NCBI GenBank assembly: GCA_016946835.1 | Contig: JACVTC010000014.1 | Coordinates: forward strand, 346,001 to 410,000 | DNA: 64,000 nucleotides | Reading direction: 5' to 3' | Origin: Neocallimastix lanati (nom. inval.) | Taxonomy: Eukaryota > Neocallimastigomycota > Neocallimastigomycetes > Neocallimastigales > Neocallimastigaceae | Shown here: positions 11,533-26,461 of the stretch, piece after piece | How positions within the stretch are numbered: the first letter of the stretch is position 1 | Layout of the letters: every line of letters begins with the position of its first letter | The notes under the pieces: generated by a model | Told to the model about the DNA's origin: nothing | Databases searched by the model: none | The model's input: only the letters and a program-made list of their open reading frames with translations | Translations under genes and position numbers: made by a program

Positions 11533-13480
11533 TTACATTATTATACAACAACCGGCTTCACCTTTTGGTCTTGGACTATGCTTTGAACTTTCTCTTGGGT
11601 AATTTGGTCTTTCTTTTGGTAAGTTCAATTCTTTAAGTTCAACATTATTACTTCTATATTTAGCTGGATCAAACTCTTCAGTAGTTGGTTCTGGTTTTGG
11701 TTCTGGTTCAACCTTATGAAGGTTTTCTTCAGCATCTATTATTAATTAATAATTATTTATTATATTTTAATATTTTTATTAATATAATTTTTTTTAATTT
11801 ATTATTGAATAAATATTTAATTTTTATATTTATTTTAGTTATATATATTATTTAAAATTAAATTATTTAAAATTTGAGAAATTACCATTATAACGGTTAA
11901 AGAATTCACTCCAATCATTATCATGCTCAATATTTGTCATATCATCAAGTAAACCCTTCATTGGTGGAAGTGGAGTTCTTTCTTTTGGAGATTCTTCTGG
12001 ATGAGTAATACGTTGTTCTGCTTTGTAGGCACGACGTATAATAATTTTTTCTTCTTCAATCTTTCTTCTACGTGCATCAATTTCTTGTTGCTTCTTTAGT
12101 ATTTCCATAGCTTCTTCTAATTCCTTTTGTTCTTGTTCTAATTTTCTTCTTTCTTCGGCAATCTTCTTTCTTTCAGCTTCAAAATCTATTGACATTTTCT
12201 TGTATTCTTCACTATTTTCATTTGTATTTTGAGTACTTTCACTGAAGTACTGTTGAAGTTGCTCTTCTCTTTGTAAAAGAACGGTTCTTCTTTTTTCATT
12301 ATTTCTATTTCTTTCCATAACATCTTGTGATCTTCTCATTAATTGTTGACGTTCTCTTTCCCAATCCATAATTTCTTGGGCTTCAGTCTTCAACCTTTCT
12401 TGTCTTTCATATTCAGTTTGTCTTTCTTTTCTTTCCCTTTCTTCCTTTTCTCTACGAATCTTTTCTAATCTTTGCTTTTCCTTTTCTTGAGCGTCTCTTG
12501 CCTTTTGTTCTCTTTCTATTTCTAATTGACGTTGTCTTTCTCTTTCTCTAGCTTCTTCTTCTCTTTGTAGTTGAAGTTGACGTTGTCTTTCTTCTTCTTT
12601 CTGTAATTGAAGTTGACGTTGTCTTTCTTCTTCTTCTTTTTGTAATTGAAGTTGACGTTGTCTTTCTTCTTCTTCCTTTCTTTTCTTTTCTTCAGCTTCA
12701 CGTCTAGCCTTAGCTTCTAAATATTCCTCTCTTTGAGCTGGGGTCATACGTCTTAATTTTCTTTCTTCTTCTAATTTTTCAAATTTCATTTTTTGAATTT
12801 TCCACTTTTCAGCTTTTTCTTGTTCCCTTCTTTCTTCTTCTAATCTACGTTCTTCTTCTTCTTTTTGTTTTTGTAATTTCTTATCTTCTTCTATCTTCTT
12901 TTTAACTAATAATGCTTTTTCAAATGCTTGTTGTTCACTTATTTCTAATTCTCTTTTACGTTCTTCTTCCTTTTGCCTTAATAATTCTTTCTTCTGTTTT
13001 TCAAAATCATCCATATGTTGTTTTTGTTCCTTGGATTGTTCCAAATATAATTCATTTTGCATTTTTATACGTTGTTGCTCTTCTTTTAATTTTTCATTTT
13101 GACTTTGAATTAATTTTTCTTTAAGAATATGAGCCTTTTCGAAAACTTCATTTTCTCTATCTTTAATTTTTAATTGTTGTTCTTTTTCATTTTGTAAACG
13201 TTGATTTCTAACTTTATCTTCGAAAGCAGATAAAGCATTGATTCTTTCAGAATTACCAGCTTCTTTAAGTTTTTCTCGTTCATTTTCAACATTTACAGGA
13301 GAATCCGGTCTCATTGTAAATGGTGAAGCTGGTCTATTAGTATATGGAGAGGCTGGTCTATTAGCATATGGGGAGGATGGTCTTTGAGAGAACTAAAATA
13401 TACATAAATTTGTATTATTTTTGTATTAATAACAATCTTCTTTGTGTATTTTATATTTATAAATTTATAATATTTACCAT
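11533..13480 (-). CDS. Coiled-coil protein with C-terminal CCIIM (prenylation-type) motif
   Basis: Three exons on the minus strand: 13478-13480 (ATG only), 11886-13392 and 11533-11735. The lengths give 570 residues. The N-terminus has four RPxSP repeats (residues about 4-35). The bulk is a Lys/Glu/Arg/Gln-rich helical segment (about residues 40-450) with QRQLQLQKEEE repeats, predicted to form a long coiled coil. The last exon adds an acidic, Pro-rich tail ending GEAGCCIIM. CIIM fits the CaaX rule for isoprenylation, and the preceding Cys could be acylated, so membrane tethering is inferred. Reading straight through the second intron instead would stop after NFSNFK at 11863. The spliced form is preferred because GTAATT and a TAG acceptor join in frame onto a clean open exon. 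No specific homologue was recognised; a cytoskeletal or scaffold role is only a guess. Confidence 0.75.
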
Positions 13481-14123
13481 TTTTTATATATACTTGATTT
13501 TATATATATATATTTTTTTGGCAATAATATTTAATAGTTAATAATAATAATAAAAAATAATAATAATAATAAAAAAATAATAATAAAAAAAAAAATTAAA
13601 TATGTATATTTAGATTTTTTTTTTTTTAAATTTATTTTTTTTACTTCACTTTTAATCAATCTTTATTTTATTGAAGTTGTTTTATTTAAGATTAAAATTT
13701 TATAAAATAATCTATCTTTCTATAATTTAATAAAATATTATTACTAAATTATTTAATATTATATTAATTGAAGATGATTTAATTCCGTTTTATTATAATT
13801 TAATTATTTTGATTAGAAATAAACACTTTTAAATATATTATAAAAATTTATACTTACAGATTTAAGAATTTAATTTTATTTATTACTTTTTTATTTTTTT
13901 TGTTTTATATATATTTTTATTCTGTTATTTATTTATTTTATTATTTTATTTGTATTTTTAAATTTGATTTTTAAAATCGATTTTTTTTTTTTTTATTTTA
14001 TTTACTTCTAATTTTTATTATTTAATTCTTTATTTTAATTTTATTATTTGATTCTTTATTTTATTTTGATATTATTTTAAATTTTATTATTTGTTTTATA
14101 ATTTATTGATTTACTTTTTTAAT

Positions 14124-14196
14124 AATTTTTCTTTTCTTTCTTTTCTATTGTGTATACTATTATTTGTTAAAATAATTAAGAAAGAAAAGAAAAATT
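14124..14196. repeat. 19-bp perfect inverted repeat
   Basis: The arms at 14124-14142 and 14178-14196 (AATTTTTCTTTTCTTTCTT and its complement) flank a 35-base loop. Confidence 0.75.
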
Positions 14197-16620
14197 TAAT
14201 ATATATTAAAAAAGTTAAAAAATAATTAAAAAGAAGCTTTTATATATTATAATACAAAATTGTTTTCTTATTTAATAATGTTTTTAATTTTTTATATATA
14301 TATATATTATTTTTATTTAGTTATTTTATTTAATTTTTATTATTTATTTTATTTTATTTTTTTTTTTACTTTAATTATTTGTTATTTTTAATAAGTAATT
14401 ATAAAAAAGAAAAATATTTCTTTTTTATTAATTATTTATAAATTATTTTAATTATTATCTTTTTAAAATTTTTATTATAATATTTAAAGAATTAAAAAGA
14501 AAAAAAAAATTTTTAACGTAGTTAATTTGCATTTATATTATTATAAAATTATAATTTCCAATAATTATTATTCATTATATTCTATTAATTTTTTAATATT
14601 TTTATCTATTATTACTTAATATTATTAATATTAGTATGTAATGATTATTATTTATTCAATACATTTATAATATTTTTTAAAAATAAAAAAAAAAAAAACA
14701 AAAAGAACATTTAATTATATGAAATATATATTAAAATTAATATATAATATATAATAAATTCATAATAGAAATAATATATAATAAAAAAAATTTTAATTAT
14801 AAATAATAGGTCAACATATAATGATATTACAATATATTACAATATATTATTTCAATAATTTTATATATAACTGTTATTTTTTTTTAAGATAAAATAATTT
14901 GAAAAGTGTACACAAATAATATTCTGTATTACATGATCTGTTATATAAATAAATTAAAAAATCTTATTATTTTTTGGAATATTAATATTTATAATTCAAA
15001 ATATATATAAGATAAACATATAATTTTTTTTACTATTTATTAATATAATAAATATATGAAATTAATTTATATAATTATATTATTTTAATTTATTATTATT
15101 GGATTTTTAGGTCATATATATTATACATAAACAGTTGTGAATATATTTGTAATAAAGGTAAATATATTATTAATTATATATTAATTATATTACATTTAAA
15201 TAATAATATATTAAACTTTTGTGTAACATTCAATATTTTTATTGTTTAAAATTATATTAAATTAAATTAAATTAAATAAAAATATTTCAATTATTTAATT
15301 CTAAATGTTTGAATATATATATTTATTATTCAATTAATTGTTATCTATTATTTATTTTTTTTATATATTACATTTTTAATATTAACAGCTTTAAAATTTT
15401 ATTAATAAAATTTAATTCTATTTTTGAAAGATTTCGTATAACTATTTTAAAATTTTATTAATGAAATTTAATTCCTATTTTTTAAGACAAACAATAATTT
15501 AAAGGCTAAATAAATAAATATATGCATATATATACTATTACTATTATTAAAATTTGATAAATTATTAAATATATATTAATTTTACTATTATTACATTATA
15601 TTTATTATTATTGCTATTATTATCTTTATTTATTATTACTATATTATTACTATTTATTATTTACTAATTATTATTTAGTTTTTATTATTTAATGATTATT
15701 ATTTATATTAATTATTACTATTATTATTACTATTTATTATTTAATGTTTATTATTCAATTATTCAATTATTTATTTCAATTATTTATTATTTATTTATTT
15801 ATTATTTATAATTTATTACCTATATATTATTTATTATTTATTCATTTAATATTAATTATTTGTTATTTGTTATTATTTTACAATAAATTTATATAGTTTT
15901 AAAAAACTTTTTCTAATTGATTATGTAATATTTATAATGATTTTTTTTTTATTTTAATGCATTAAACGTATAATTTTTCTTTTAAAAAAATGAGTGCTAA
16001 AACAATATTTCTTAATTAAATTTTTTTTTTTTTATTGGAATTAATAATTCGGAGATAATTAATAAAAAGTCTAAAGAAAAAAAAATTTTTTTATTTCAAA
16101 AATTTTTGTAGTAAGATTATTTTGATTTAAAAAAATATTAAAAAAAAAATCTTTTTATTATGAAAACTTTTATATTTATATATTCTCAATATAGTTCTTA
16201 TTAATTAGCTTTATAATATATTATTTTAATAAATTATGAATTATATATTATATAATATTTTTTTTTATTTTAATTCTTACATAGACTCTTATTTTAAAGA
16301 GTTTACAAAAGTTATGAAAAATTTTTTTTTTATTTTTTTTTATTTTATTTTTTTTGTATATAATCATATGTTTAATTTAAACATATTAACATTTATTTTC
16401 AAATTTTAATTTCTTTATATAAATCTTTTTCTTTCTTTTTTTTTTTTTTTTTTTGTCTTTAGAAATAATTTTAATTTTTTTTTTTCATTATTCATTATTC
16501 ACTGTTTATATAAATATATAAATATAAAAGAAAAAAATTAATAAATAATATATATATTAAAAATTTTCATTTCTATATAATATTATGAATAAAGTTATAT
16601 TTATATATTAAATATATAAA

Positions 16621-16665
16621 ATTAAATAAAATTATAATTATATATTAATTATAATTTTATTTAAT
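16621..16665. repeat. 19-bp perfect inverted repeat
   Basis: The arms at 16621-16639 and 16647-16665 flank a 7-base loop. The sequence is entirely A and T, so chance is possible. Confidence 0.55.
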
Positions 16666-17151
16666 CAAATAATTATAATAACAAACCAATAATTTATTAA
16701 ATATTTTTTATTATTTTATTTATATCTTTCGTTTTATTACACGGAAATTTTTTTTAGATTTTAAATACAATTAAATTAAAATTATTTGGTGAAATTTTAA
16801 AATTCTAAATAATTATATATTAAGGTTTAAAGTAAAAAAAAAATTTCTTTTTTCAAAATTTATTTATTTATTTATTTATTATTATTATATTTTTTTTTTT
16901 AAGGGAAAACTTTTTTAAACTTTATTTTTTTATTGTTTTAATTTTTATTTATTTTTATTTATTTATTCATATATTATTTATTTATTTATTTTTAATTTTT
17001 AATTTAAATAATAAATAAAAAAATTTTTTAATGATACTATTTTTATATTAAATAGTATATAGTAATAATAAATAAATTTAAAACTCAATGTCTACATTAT
17101 TTAAAAAATAAATATATTTTATATAATTGATTATATGCTAATATAATACAA

Positions 17152-17961
17152 ATGAATATCAAATTACCAGATATATTATCTCAAGTAAAAAAAAGAAATA
17201 ACATAAATTCTCTTTTTACTGCTAGTACAAATCATTTAGAAAATAATAGAACTATAAAACCTAGTTCAGCTTCGAATACCTCCAATATAAATAATCATAA
17301 TAATACAAACACTAAATTTTCATCACAAGCAAAAGAAGTAACTACTCAAACTATTAAAGCATACCAATTAGAGAATGTTGAATCGGAAGACCTTATAAAA
17401 GCAATTTTAAAAAGATTTTCACATCTTGATAAAGAAGTTCGTCATGATTTTATTTTAAAAATATTTAAAGATTGTGATTCAGATGATATGACATTTATAT
17501 ATGAGGTAAAGAGAATTATATAACATTAATAATTGTTTTGAAGATAGGAGTAATAAATTAATAATGAATAAATACATATGTTAAAAAAAAAAAAAACTTA
17601 TAATTAACAATAATTTGCATAAATATGTTTTTTTAATAAAAATTTGAAAATAAAATTATTATTATTTCATTATACAATGTGTTAATTAAAAAAAAAAAAT
17701 GATTCGGATAATTGTATACTGTAGACGTTACCACAATTACACAGAGATTTTCTCACTTTGTTACCTCATTCAATTGCATATGAAATTATAGTTTATACTT
17801 CCCCTAAAGATATTAATACATTTGCTCAAGTTTCAAAAAAATGGAGAAAACTCATTACCGTATATATCAGGATCATAAATATTTATTAAATTTATTAAAA
17901 AAGCATAAAAAAAAATAAAAATAAAATGAAAAAGTATTGATATATATCATTTCAATTTTTA

Positions 17962-18012
<51 letters not shown>

Positions 18013-19242
18013 ATACATTAAATATATTAGCATACAGAATTATGGGAAAGATTATATGATAATATTGGATTAAAAAGTATGTATAAATGTTATTTATGTA
18101 AGAGTATAACACTTAATTGTATAAAGTTTTCACTACTTACCAATTGGGTAATTGGTAATTTTAATTATAGTTCTATTCAAGCTCATAATAGTGGAATATT
18201 ACAAATATGTTTATATGGTGATTATTTGGCAACTGCAGGTGCAGATAGAACATGTAAACTTTATGATATTAATAGTGGAATGTGCTTAAAAGTATATAAA
18301 GGACACGAAAAATGTGTTCTCTGTGTAAAAATGGATGAAAAAAAAGTTAAGACTTACGATATTATTAAAAATATATATGATTATATACATACATATATAT
18401 ATAAACAATTAATAATAACATTTTTTTTTTATAAAAATGATAAAAATAAAAAAAAAAAAAATGAAAATATATATTTTTGAATAAATTAAAATATATAAAG
18501 ATTATTACTGGAAGGTAATTTTAATAATAATAAATGAAAATATAATTACTATCATAATAATTAATTATATTATTATATATTAATATATAATTTCCATTAA
18601 CAAAGTGAAGATCAAACAATTAGAATATGGAATATAAGAACTGGTGAAGAAATTGTAAAATTAATTGATCATAAAGGTTCTGTAAATTCAGTAACATTTT
18701 ATGATTCAACTTTAATGTATGAAATAAAAATTATATAATAATTTTTTATATGTATCTATTTAAACAATTTTTTTTGAAATTGATATAATTAATAAATATA
18801 TAAAAAATGAAAAATATATATATACAAAAAATATATATATAGATCGGGATCTAGTGATAATGTAATAATAATTAAAATGCTTTACCTTTTTAATAATATT
18901 AATTTATATATTAATTTATATATTCATATTCTTCACCTTCTTTTCTTTTTTTTTTTTTTTTTTTTTTTAAATATTCTATTTATTTATATATTTTTAAATT
19001 CAAAAATTGAAATCAATTTAAAATTATCACAGACAATTAAAATATGGAAAATGGAATTGATTAAAAATAATAATAATGCTATATCTAAGAAAAATAGTTT
19101 ACTGAATAAGGTTAATTTAGAATATCGGGTTGTATGTTTACGTACGCTTTTTGGTCATACAGCATCTGTACAATGTGTTGATACCTTACCTACTGTATGT
19201 ATATCAGGTTCAAGTGATGGAACTATTCGATTATGGCATGTT

Positions 19243-19293
<51 letters not shown>

Positions 19294-21786
19294 CTATTTT
19301 TTTATTTTTTTATTTTATTTTATTTTTTTTTTTCATTTTTAATGTAATTGAATAATTTAAAATATTTTGATTTTTAATAAATATAATAAATAAATAAAAT
19401 TAATTTATATTATATTATTGATCTCAACATTAATATTAATATTATTATTATTAATGTAATTAAAATTATTATTATAATTATTATTATTTCATTTCGTTCT
19501 TTTTTCTATTATTACTATATTATTTGTATATTATTGTTGAATTTTTAAAGTGGAAATTGTATAAAAATTATATACCCAACATTATTGAAATCGATACCAG
19601 TATGTAAAATGTGTCCTGAACTTATAAAAATGGAAAATATTGAATATGAGCCAATATCATGTATTAAAATAACTTATAATTATATAGTAGCAGGAACATA
19701 TTCAGGTAATATATATTTATTAGATTTGCATGCTAAAGAAATGACAGCAGATGATGTCTATAAACCAGAATGGACAAATTGGAAAAAATCAAATTTTGAT
19801 ATAGTTAATATTGATACTTCAAATGAAAATAATAATGATAATGATAATAACAATAATAACAATAATAATAATAATAATAATTATAATAATAATAATATCA
19901 TTAATTTTATATCATCCTCTCCTCAAGCAATGTCAAGTAAAAAATCAAGGCTTACTATTGATGAGGATTTCTCTGTTCCATGTAATATATTAACAATTAG
20001 AGGAAGAGAATTTGCTTATGAAGAATTGATTGATTGGGTTAATAACAAAGATAGTATAAAATTAAACAGAATTTATAATTTAGATATTAATGCCATTCCT
20101 ATATTTCCAGATGAATTTAATGAGAAAACATTAACATCGTCAGATCAATCTCAAACAAATAAAGAAAAAGAGAACAATAAAAATAATGAAGAATTAGTGA
20201 ATAATAAGGAAAATAGAAATAATGAAAAAATAAATAAAAAAAATGCTATAAATAAGAAAAATAATAAGTCATTATATAATATTGATGCTTTAAGTGATGA
20301 TATGAACACTACTGAAGATTATAATAGCGGTGATAAAGAGGAAACAAAAGTTGATAAAAACAAAAAGAAAAATGGTAAATCATCGAATAGAAATAGTGAT
20401 AATAGTTCAAATGAAAAATCAAAAGTAACAAATTTAACTCCAAATAATAATAACACTCTTAGTAAAGAAAATAATTTAAGCATGATAGATATGGTAGATT
20501 ATCGATATTCTCATTCATTATCAAATTCAAATTTACAATCCTATCAAAATTATGAATATTTTGAAGAAGAAGATGATGATATTACAGTTTTCGAAAGACA
20601 ATTTTCTCTAAATTCAAATTCATTATTTTCGAAGGAGAATAGTTTAGAAGATATTGTAAAACCATCCTCAATACCAGTATGGGTTTCAGGAAATAGTGAC
20701 AAATCAATAAGCAATAATGAAAAAACAGCAAAAGGGTTATTATCAACACCTAAATCATTAATTGAAGCAAGAAAAAACCACGGTAAAGACAAAACACAAA
20801 TTCCAAAGAGACCTTTATCTATAAAAAAAACTTCAACCTATCAAAATAAAAGTAGGAGTAAAAATAATTTAAGTTCTGGAAAATACAGTTCAAGTAAAAA
20901 GAAAAATAAAACAAAATTGGAAAAAACTGATGCAAAAAAGAGTTTAGAAAACTATATTTTTGAAGATCTTGATAATAAATTGAATAAAGATGAAACTACA
21001 AATAATGATAATCCAACTAGTGAAACTAATAATACAGTTCTTAATAATGAAAATGCTAAGGCAGCTGAAATCCCTAAAACTGAGGAAGTTATTGAAATAA
21101 ATAAAACGAAAAGTGAATCAAATATTGTGAAAACTACAGAAGATAACTCAAAAATCGAAAAATATTTGAAAGAAAGATATTCAAATAATTCAAAAGATTC
21201 TACAAATTTAACCAAAAAATATATTGGTAGTAATATTCATCATTTTAAGTTGGATATGAATGCTGCAAAATGGATTTTAGGTGTTCAAGCTGACGCTTGG
21301 CGTCTAATTGCAGGAGGATGTGAAGGGAAATCTATATTTTGGAATCATAAAGTAGGAGTTCCTATATTTGAAATTAATAAAGATACTACATCAATTGTAA
21401 CAATACCAAGTTTACACGCTACGAAAAGAAAAAGAAAAACACAAAAATCAAAATATCATTCAACAAATGATCATTTAAATAATGATAATTATAGTCAACA
21501 TGAGAGCCAGTCTCAAAATGAAAATAATAGTAGTAATTATAACAACCAGCAAAATAATCAATCTCATTATGAAAATAATAGTTATAAAAACTCTAATAAT
21601 AGTGGAGATTCTAATAATTCGAATATTAAGAATAATAAAAACATTATGAATGCTGGTAAACTTCATTCATTATATACATCTGGTGAGTATCAACCTATTA
21701 CAGATGTAATATTTAATGATAGATTCATTATTTTATCAGATATTAAAGGAAGACTTCGAATATGGGAAGTACATGATTTCAAATGA
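17152..21786 (+). CDS. F-box / WD40-repeat protein
   Basis: Eight exons: 17152-17505, 17725-17859, 18031-18345, 18501-18514, 18606-18716, 18843-18861, 19033-19247 and 19551-21786. All join in phase to give 1132 residues. Exon 2 is an F-box (residues 119-163, with LPHSIAYEII and WRKLIT), the motif that docks substrate receptors on Skp1 of SCF ubiquitin ligases. WD40 repeats follow (ATAGADRTCKLYD, ITGSEDQTIRIW, ISGSSDNTIKIW, ISGSSDGTIRLW) and more diverged blades continue in exon 8. Exon 8 carries a large Asn/Lys/Ser-rich low-complexity insert before the last blades (LIAGGCEGKSIFW and LSDIKGRLRIW). The likely role is substrate recognition for ubiquitination; the family resembles Cdc4/FBW7-type architecture, but the exact orthologue is not clear. 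Two exons are only 14 and 19 nt and complete the WD motifs precisely. Confidence 0.85.
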
Positions 21787-24083
21787 ATTTCAAAAATTCA
21801 TTAATTCATAATATAATATTATTTTATATTTAATTAACATTTTAATTCAATTTTCAATTTTATGAAATTATTTCAAATCTATATATATCTATTGAACTTT
21901 ATTTAATAAAAAAATTTTTATATGAAATACTATAAAATACTATACATGTTTTATATATATATATAATTTTTTTTCTTGGTAAAGTTATTTAAATAACTGT
22001 AATCTTTATTTAAAAATAATTATTACATTTCATTAAATACAATAAATATTATTAATATTGTTATTATAAAAGTATTAATATAATTATAATTAAATTTTTG
22101 ATTGAAGTAAAAATTACATCTTTATGATTTTATAGGTTTTATTATTTATGTAATAATAACAATAAAGTGGTAATAAATGTCATATAATCATGTAATTTAT
22201 TTTATCTTAATATTAGAAAGATTAATAATACAACAAATAATAAATTATCATTTATTGAAATTTGAAATTTAAATATTTAAATTCCTTAATTTTGAACTTT
22301 TTTAAAGCCTTTTTTTTTTTTTTTTTTTATCTTATATAATATATATATTTATTGCTAGAATTAAATTATTATTAAAAAAATCAATATTATAATTTTATAA
22401 TTTAAATATATATATATATATAAAGAAAAAGCGTATCACATTATTAAAATATAGGGTTTTATAAAAAATATTATATCGATATTAAAATTTTTATTATTAT
22501 TATTTTTTTAATATTTAAAAAATTTTTTTATTATGATAAGATAAAAAATATAATAAAAAACATTGATTTTAAATAAAAATGTATTATTTATAATAAGTTC
22601 ATTTATAATATTTTTAAGGTTTATGAGAGATCCATATATGAAAAACTTTAAATTTTTAAAAATTATTTAAAAATAAAATAATTAAATTTATATCTATGGT
22701 TAATTTAAAGTAATTATAAAGCAAAATTATTATGATAATAATATAAATATGTATAGATAAAAAAAAAAAAAAAAAAGAGTAAAAAAAAAAAAAAAAAAAA
22801 AAATATTAAAATAAAATTAAAATACAATAAAATTATATTAAATCATATAAAATAAATATTACACATAATTAAATATTTAAATATAATATAAATATAAACT
22901 ATTATAAAATTATATTTATACATAATGGTGAAATATGAAATATATGAAATTTAAGTTAAACTATGAAATATAAATTTAAATTAAAAGAATAATAATAATA
23001 ATTTACAAATTATGATAATTATTAGTCTTCATAATATTTTATTGTATAATGATTAAATACATTTCAAAAATAATTATTAATAGAATTTATGAAAAAACTA
23101 ATTTTATATAATATGTATATATGGAAATATATATACAAACTGTAATTGATGTAAGTAAATTATATATACCTTTTTTATTTTTTCTTATGATATTTTATTT
23201 AATGATTAAACACTTTTCATTTAATAATTAATAAATGCTTTTAAAATTAATTATTAATAGAATTTATATCAACTAATTTTAATTACATATATATGTTGAA
23301 AACATATTCAAACTATAATTTATATTAGTAAATATATATATATATATTTTTTTTATTTTTTTTTTTTTAAAAAAATACAATTACTCACATTTTATATTTT
23401 TGTTGCTAGTATGTGTTATTATTTTATAGATTGTTTTATGAAAAACATATAATAAATATTATAATTTTTTTTAATAAAATTTAATTAACATATATATATT
23501 TGACATAATAAAAACGTTCCAGTTTTAATTCTATTACATTTGTAAATTAAAAACATTATTAATAAAATAATTTGAATATATATATGTAATGATATTTAAT
23601 AAAAAAGGGATTAATCAATAGTTTATATATAGATTCATATAGATCAAATATTCTCAATTATATAATATATATATGATTATTAATATTCGTTATCAGGAGT
23701 ATAATCTTCATTAATATTATGAAATAATATATATAAAGAGAGATCCTTTTAAAATTGGGAAATATATATAATATATATATAAATTTATATATATAAACAT
23801 TTGCACAAACTATTTACAACGAGAAAGCTTGAAGTTACATTTATATGTATTCAATAATAATGAAAATATAATAAAAATATTACAATATCAAAGTTATCTA
23901 TATTCATTTATATAACTAATATTTTTATTTTGAAATAAAAATAAAGATTTAGTTTATATAATAAAAATATTTTTTAATATAACTATCATAAATAAAATAA
24001 AAAAAAAAAATTAAAAAAAATACTAAAATAATAATAATAATAATAATTAATGTTTTAATACATCAAGAATATTACAATACTAT

Positions 24084-24115
<32 letters not shown>

Positions 24116-24389
24116 TTATAAAAAAAAAAAACAAAGAAGCAAAATAAAATATTGAATAATAATACTTTTAACTCATTACTATTATTTAAAATTTTCGAAT
24201 AATACTTTTATTGATCATTAAAATTTCTTTCAAACGGTGAAAAAAAAAAACTAAAAAAAAAAAAAAAAAAAAAAATAACAACAATAATAACAACAACAAC
24301 AAAAAAAAGAAAGTACTTAATTAAGAGCATATATAAAAATACATAAATATATATATATATAAACATTAAACATATAACATTATTATATA
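21787..24389. other. AT-rich spacer, no gene seen
   Basis: It contains homopolymers and a diverged direct duplication of roughly 130-150 bp (about 23060-23200 against about 23240-23390, both with ATTATTAATAGAATTTAT). Confidence 0.55.
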
Positions 24390-26429
24390 ATGGCATCAAA
24401 TGGAAATGGAAAATGTTGTATATGTTCAAAAGCTGTGTAAGTGTATTTTTTCATGAAGAAGATAAAACTATTATAGTATTAATTATGATAAATCATATCA
24501 AAAAAAAAAAAAAAAAAAAAAGCAATATTAAAATGAAAACTACATATATATATTTATTTAAAACATATATTTTCAATAACAAATTTAAATTAAAATTAAA
24601 ATTATAACAAAAAAAAAAAAAAAAATAATATATAAAATTTAAATATTAATTAGATATGCTACCGAATTAATGGTGGTTGATGAAAGAGAATATCATAAAG
24701 GGGTAAATATTAAGAAATTTATAATTTACTTAATAAAAAAAAAAAAAACATGCTATTTAATATTATATAAATATATTATTTTATTAAATATCTAATTAAA
24801 ATTATATTATAATTTATTAAATTCAGTGTTTTCGATGTAATATATGTAATAGACCAGTAACTATCACTTCATATACTGTAAATATCTAAATTAAAATTTA
24901 TTCTTTTTATTATATCTTTAAATGATTGTAGTAAAAATTAAATATATTTTTATTTTATATAAATTTTAAATAAAATACTTTTTTTTTTTTTTTATATATA
25001 TATATTTCATATTACAGTCCTATAATGGTGAAATATATTGTAAAACTCACAAACCATCAATTGGTATATATTTAATTTATTTAAAACTTTTTTAAATGAA
25101 TTTAAATATTATAAAAATTTATTAATAAGAGTAAATAATAATAATGTGGAATAATATAAATCAAATATATTTGATTTATATTAAATAATAAAATATAAAA
25201 ATAACGAAAAAAATAAAGATAAACAAAAAAACGTGAAAATTTTTATATTAATACCTGTAATAAACAATAATAATATTAATAATAATATTATTAATAATAA
25301 TAAAATAAATAATATATAATAATAAAATAAATAATATATAATAATAAAATAAATAATAAATAATAAATAATAAATAATAAATAATAAATAATAAATAATA
25401 AATAATAAATAATAAATAATAAATAATAAATAATAAATAATAATAATAAATAATAAATAGTAATAATAATAATTATAATAAATATTAATATGGGAAATTT
25501 TTTTAGATTCTAAAAGTCCAGAACCACTATCAAGATTGCATAGTATTTCATATGATAGTTCAAACACACCACCGGCGCTAAAACATGCTAGAAATCAAAC
25601 GGCACCTCCTCTATTATTTAATAGATCAGGATCAATCAAAGTTCATGATAATGATAATAGAAGTAATAATAATATATTAATTTTTATATTATTCAAATAA
25701 TTTATTATTTATTATTTTTTCAATTTTGATTGTTATTATTTATAATAATTAATATATATGATCAAATTATATACATATTTTACATTATTCATATTATTAT
25801 TTTATTTAATAAATAAACAAACAAACGAACATATATATATATATAGATTCAGCAGAAAATGTGTATTCACTTAAAAATATATTTGAAAAAAATGAATCTG
25901 ATCCACAGTCACCGACATTTGATAGAATAGAATCATTAAAAAAAGAAATTCAGCAAAATAATAATAGTAATAATGAAATTTTATATAGACCCCTATCAAA
26001 AGCAAATTCTCTAAGGATAAAGAAATTAAATTCAGGAGATCACGGTGAAAAAATGGAAAAAATTAGTAAAATACTAAGTGAAATTGATGAAAATTGGAAT
26101 GAATTTGAAAAAACGAACTCGGAGTATGTTAAACAAACTAAAACATCAGAAGACAAAAATGAAATAGAAAATGATGATAAAGCAAATAAAACATCAAAAA
26201 ATGAAGAAGAACAAGAAGAACCAATATTGACAGAAGAAGAAATAAAAGAAAAAATATCAAAAAGTGAAAAAGAAATGGATGAAACTATCCGAAGAATTGA
26301 AACATATATTAGTAAGTTTTATGAACGAAAAAATGAAGCAAGTAGCCCAGAGAGTTCAATAGAATCATTTTTAGAGGAATATTCAATAGAATCGTCAGGA
26401 AAACCCTCAACATTTGTAAAGATTTATAT

Positions 26430-26461
<32 letters not shown>

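Larger units (their letters stand above)
13481..17151. other. AT-rich spacer between divergent genes
   Basis: A 3.7-kb stretch without recognisable coding sequence between divergently transcribed genes, so it must hold both promoters. It has many (TTATT)n-like tracts, two perfect short hairpins (14124-14196 and 16621-16665) and a diverged direct repeat near 15391-15485. Confidence 0.55.

Noticed and set aside
20952-21215. Minus-strand open frame in the F-box/WD40 gene
   Set aside because: It is antisense to a well-supported coding exon and has Leu/Val/Ser-rich shadow composition.
25181-25567. 128-codon minus-strand frame
   Set aside because: It is generated by the heptanucleotide repeat in an intron of the LIM gene.
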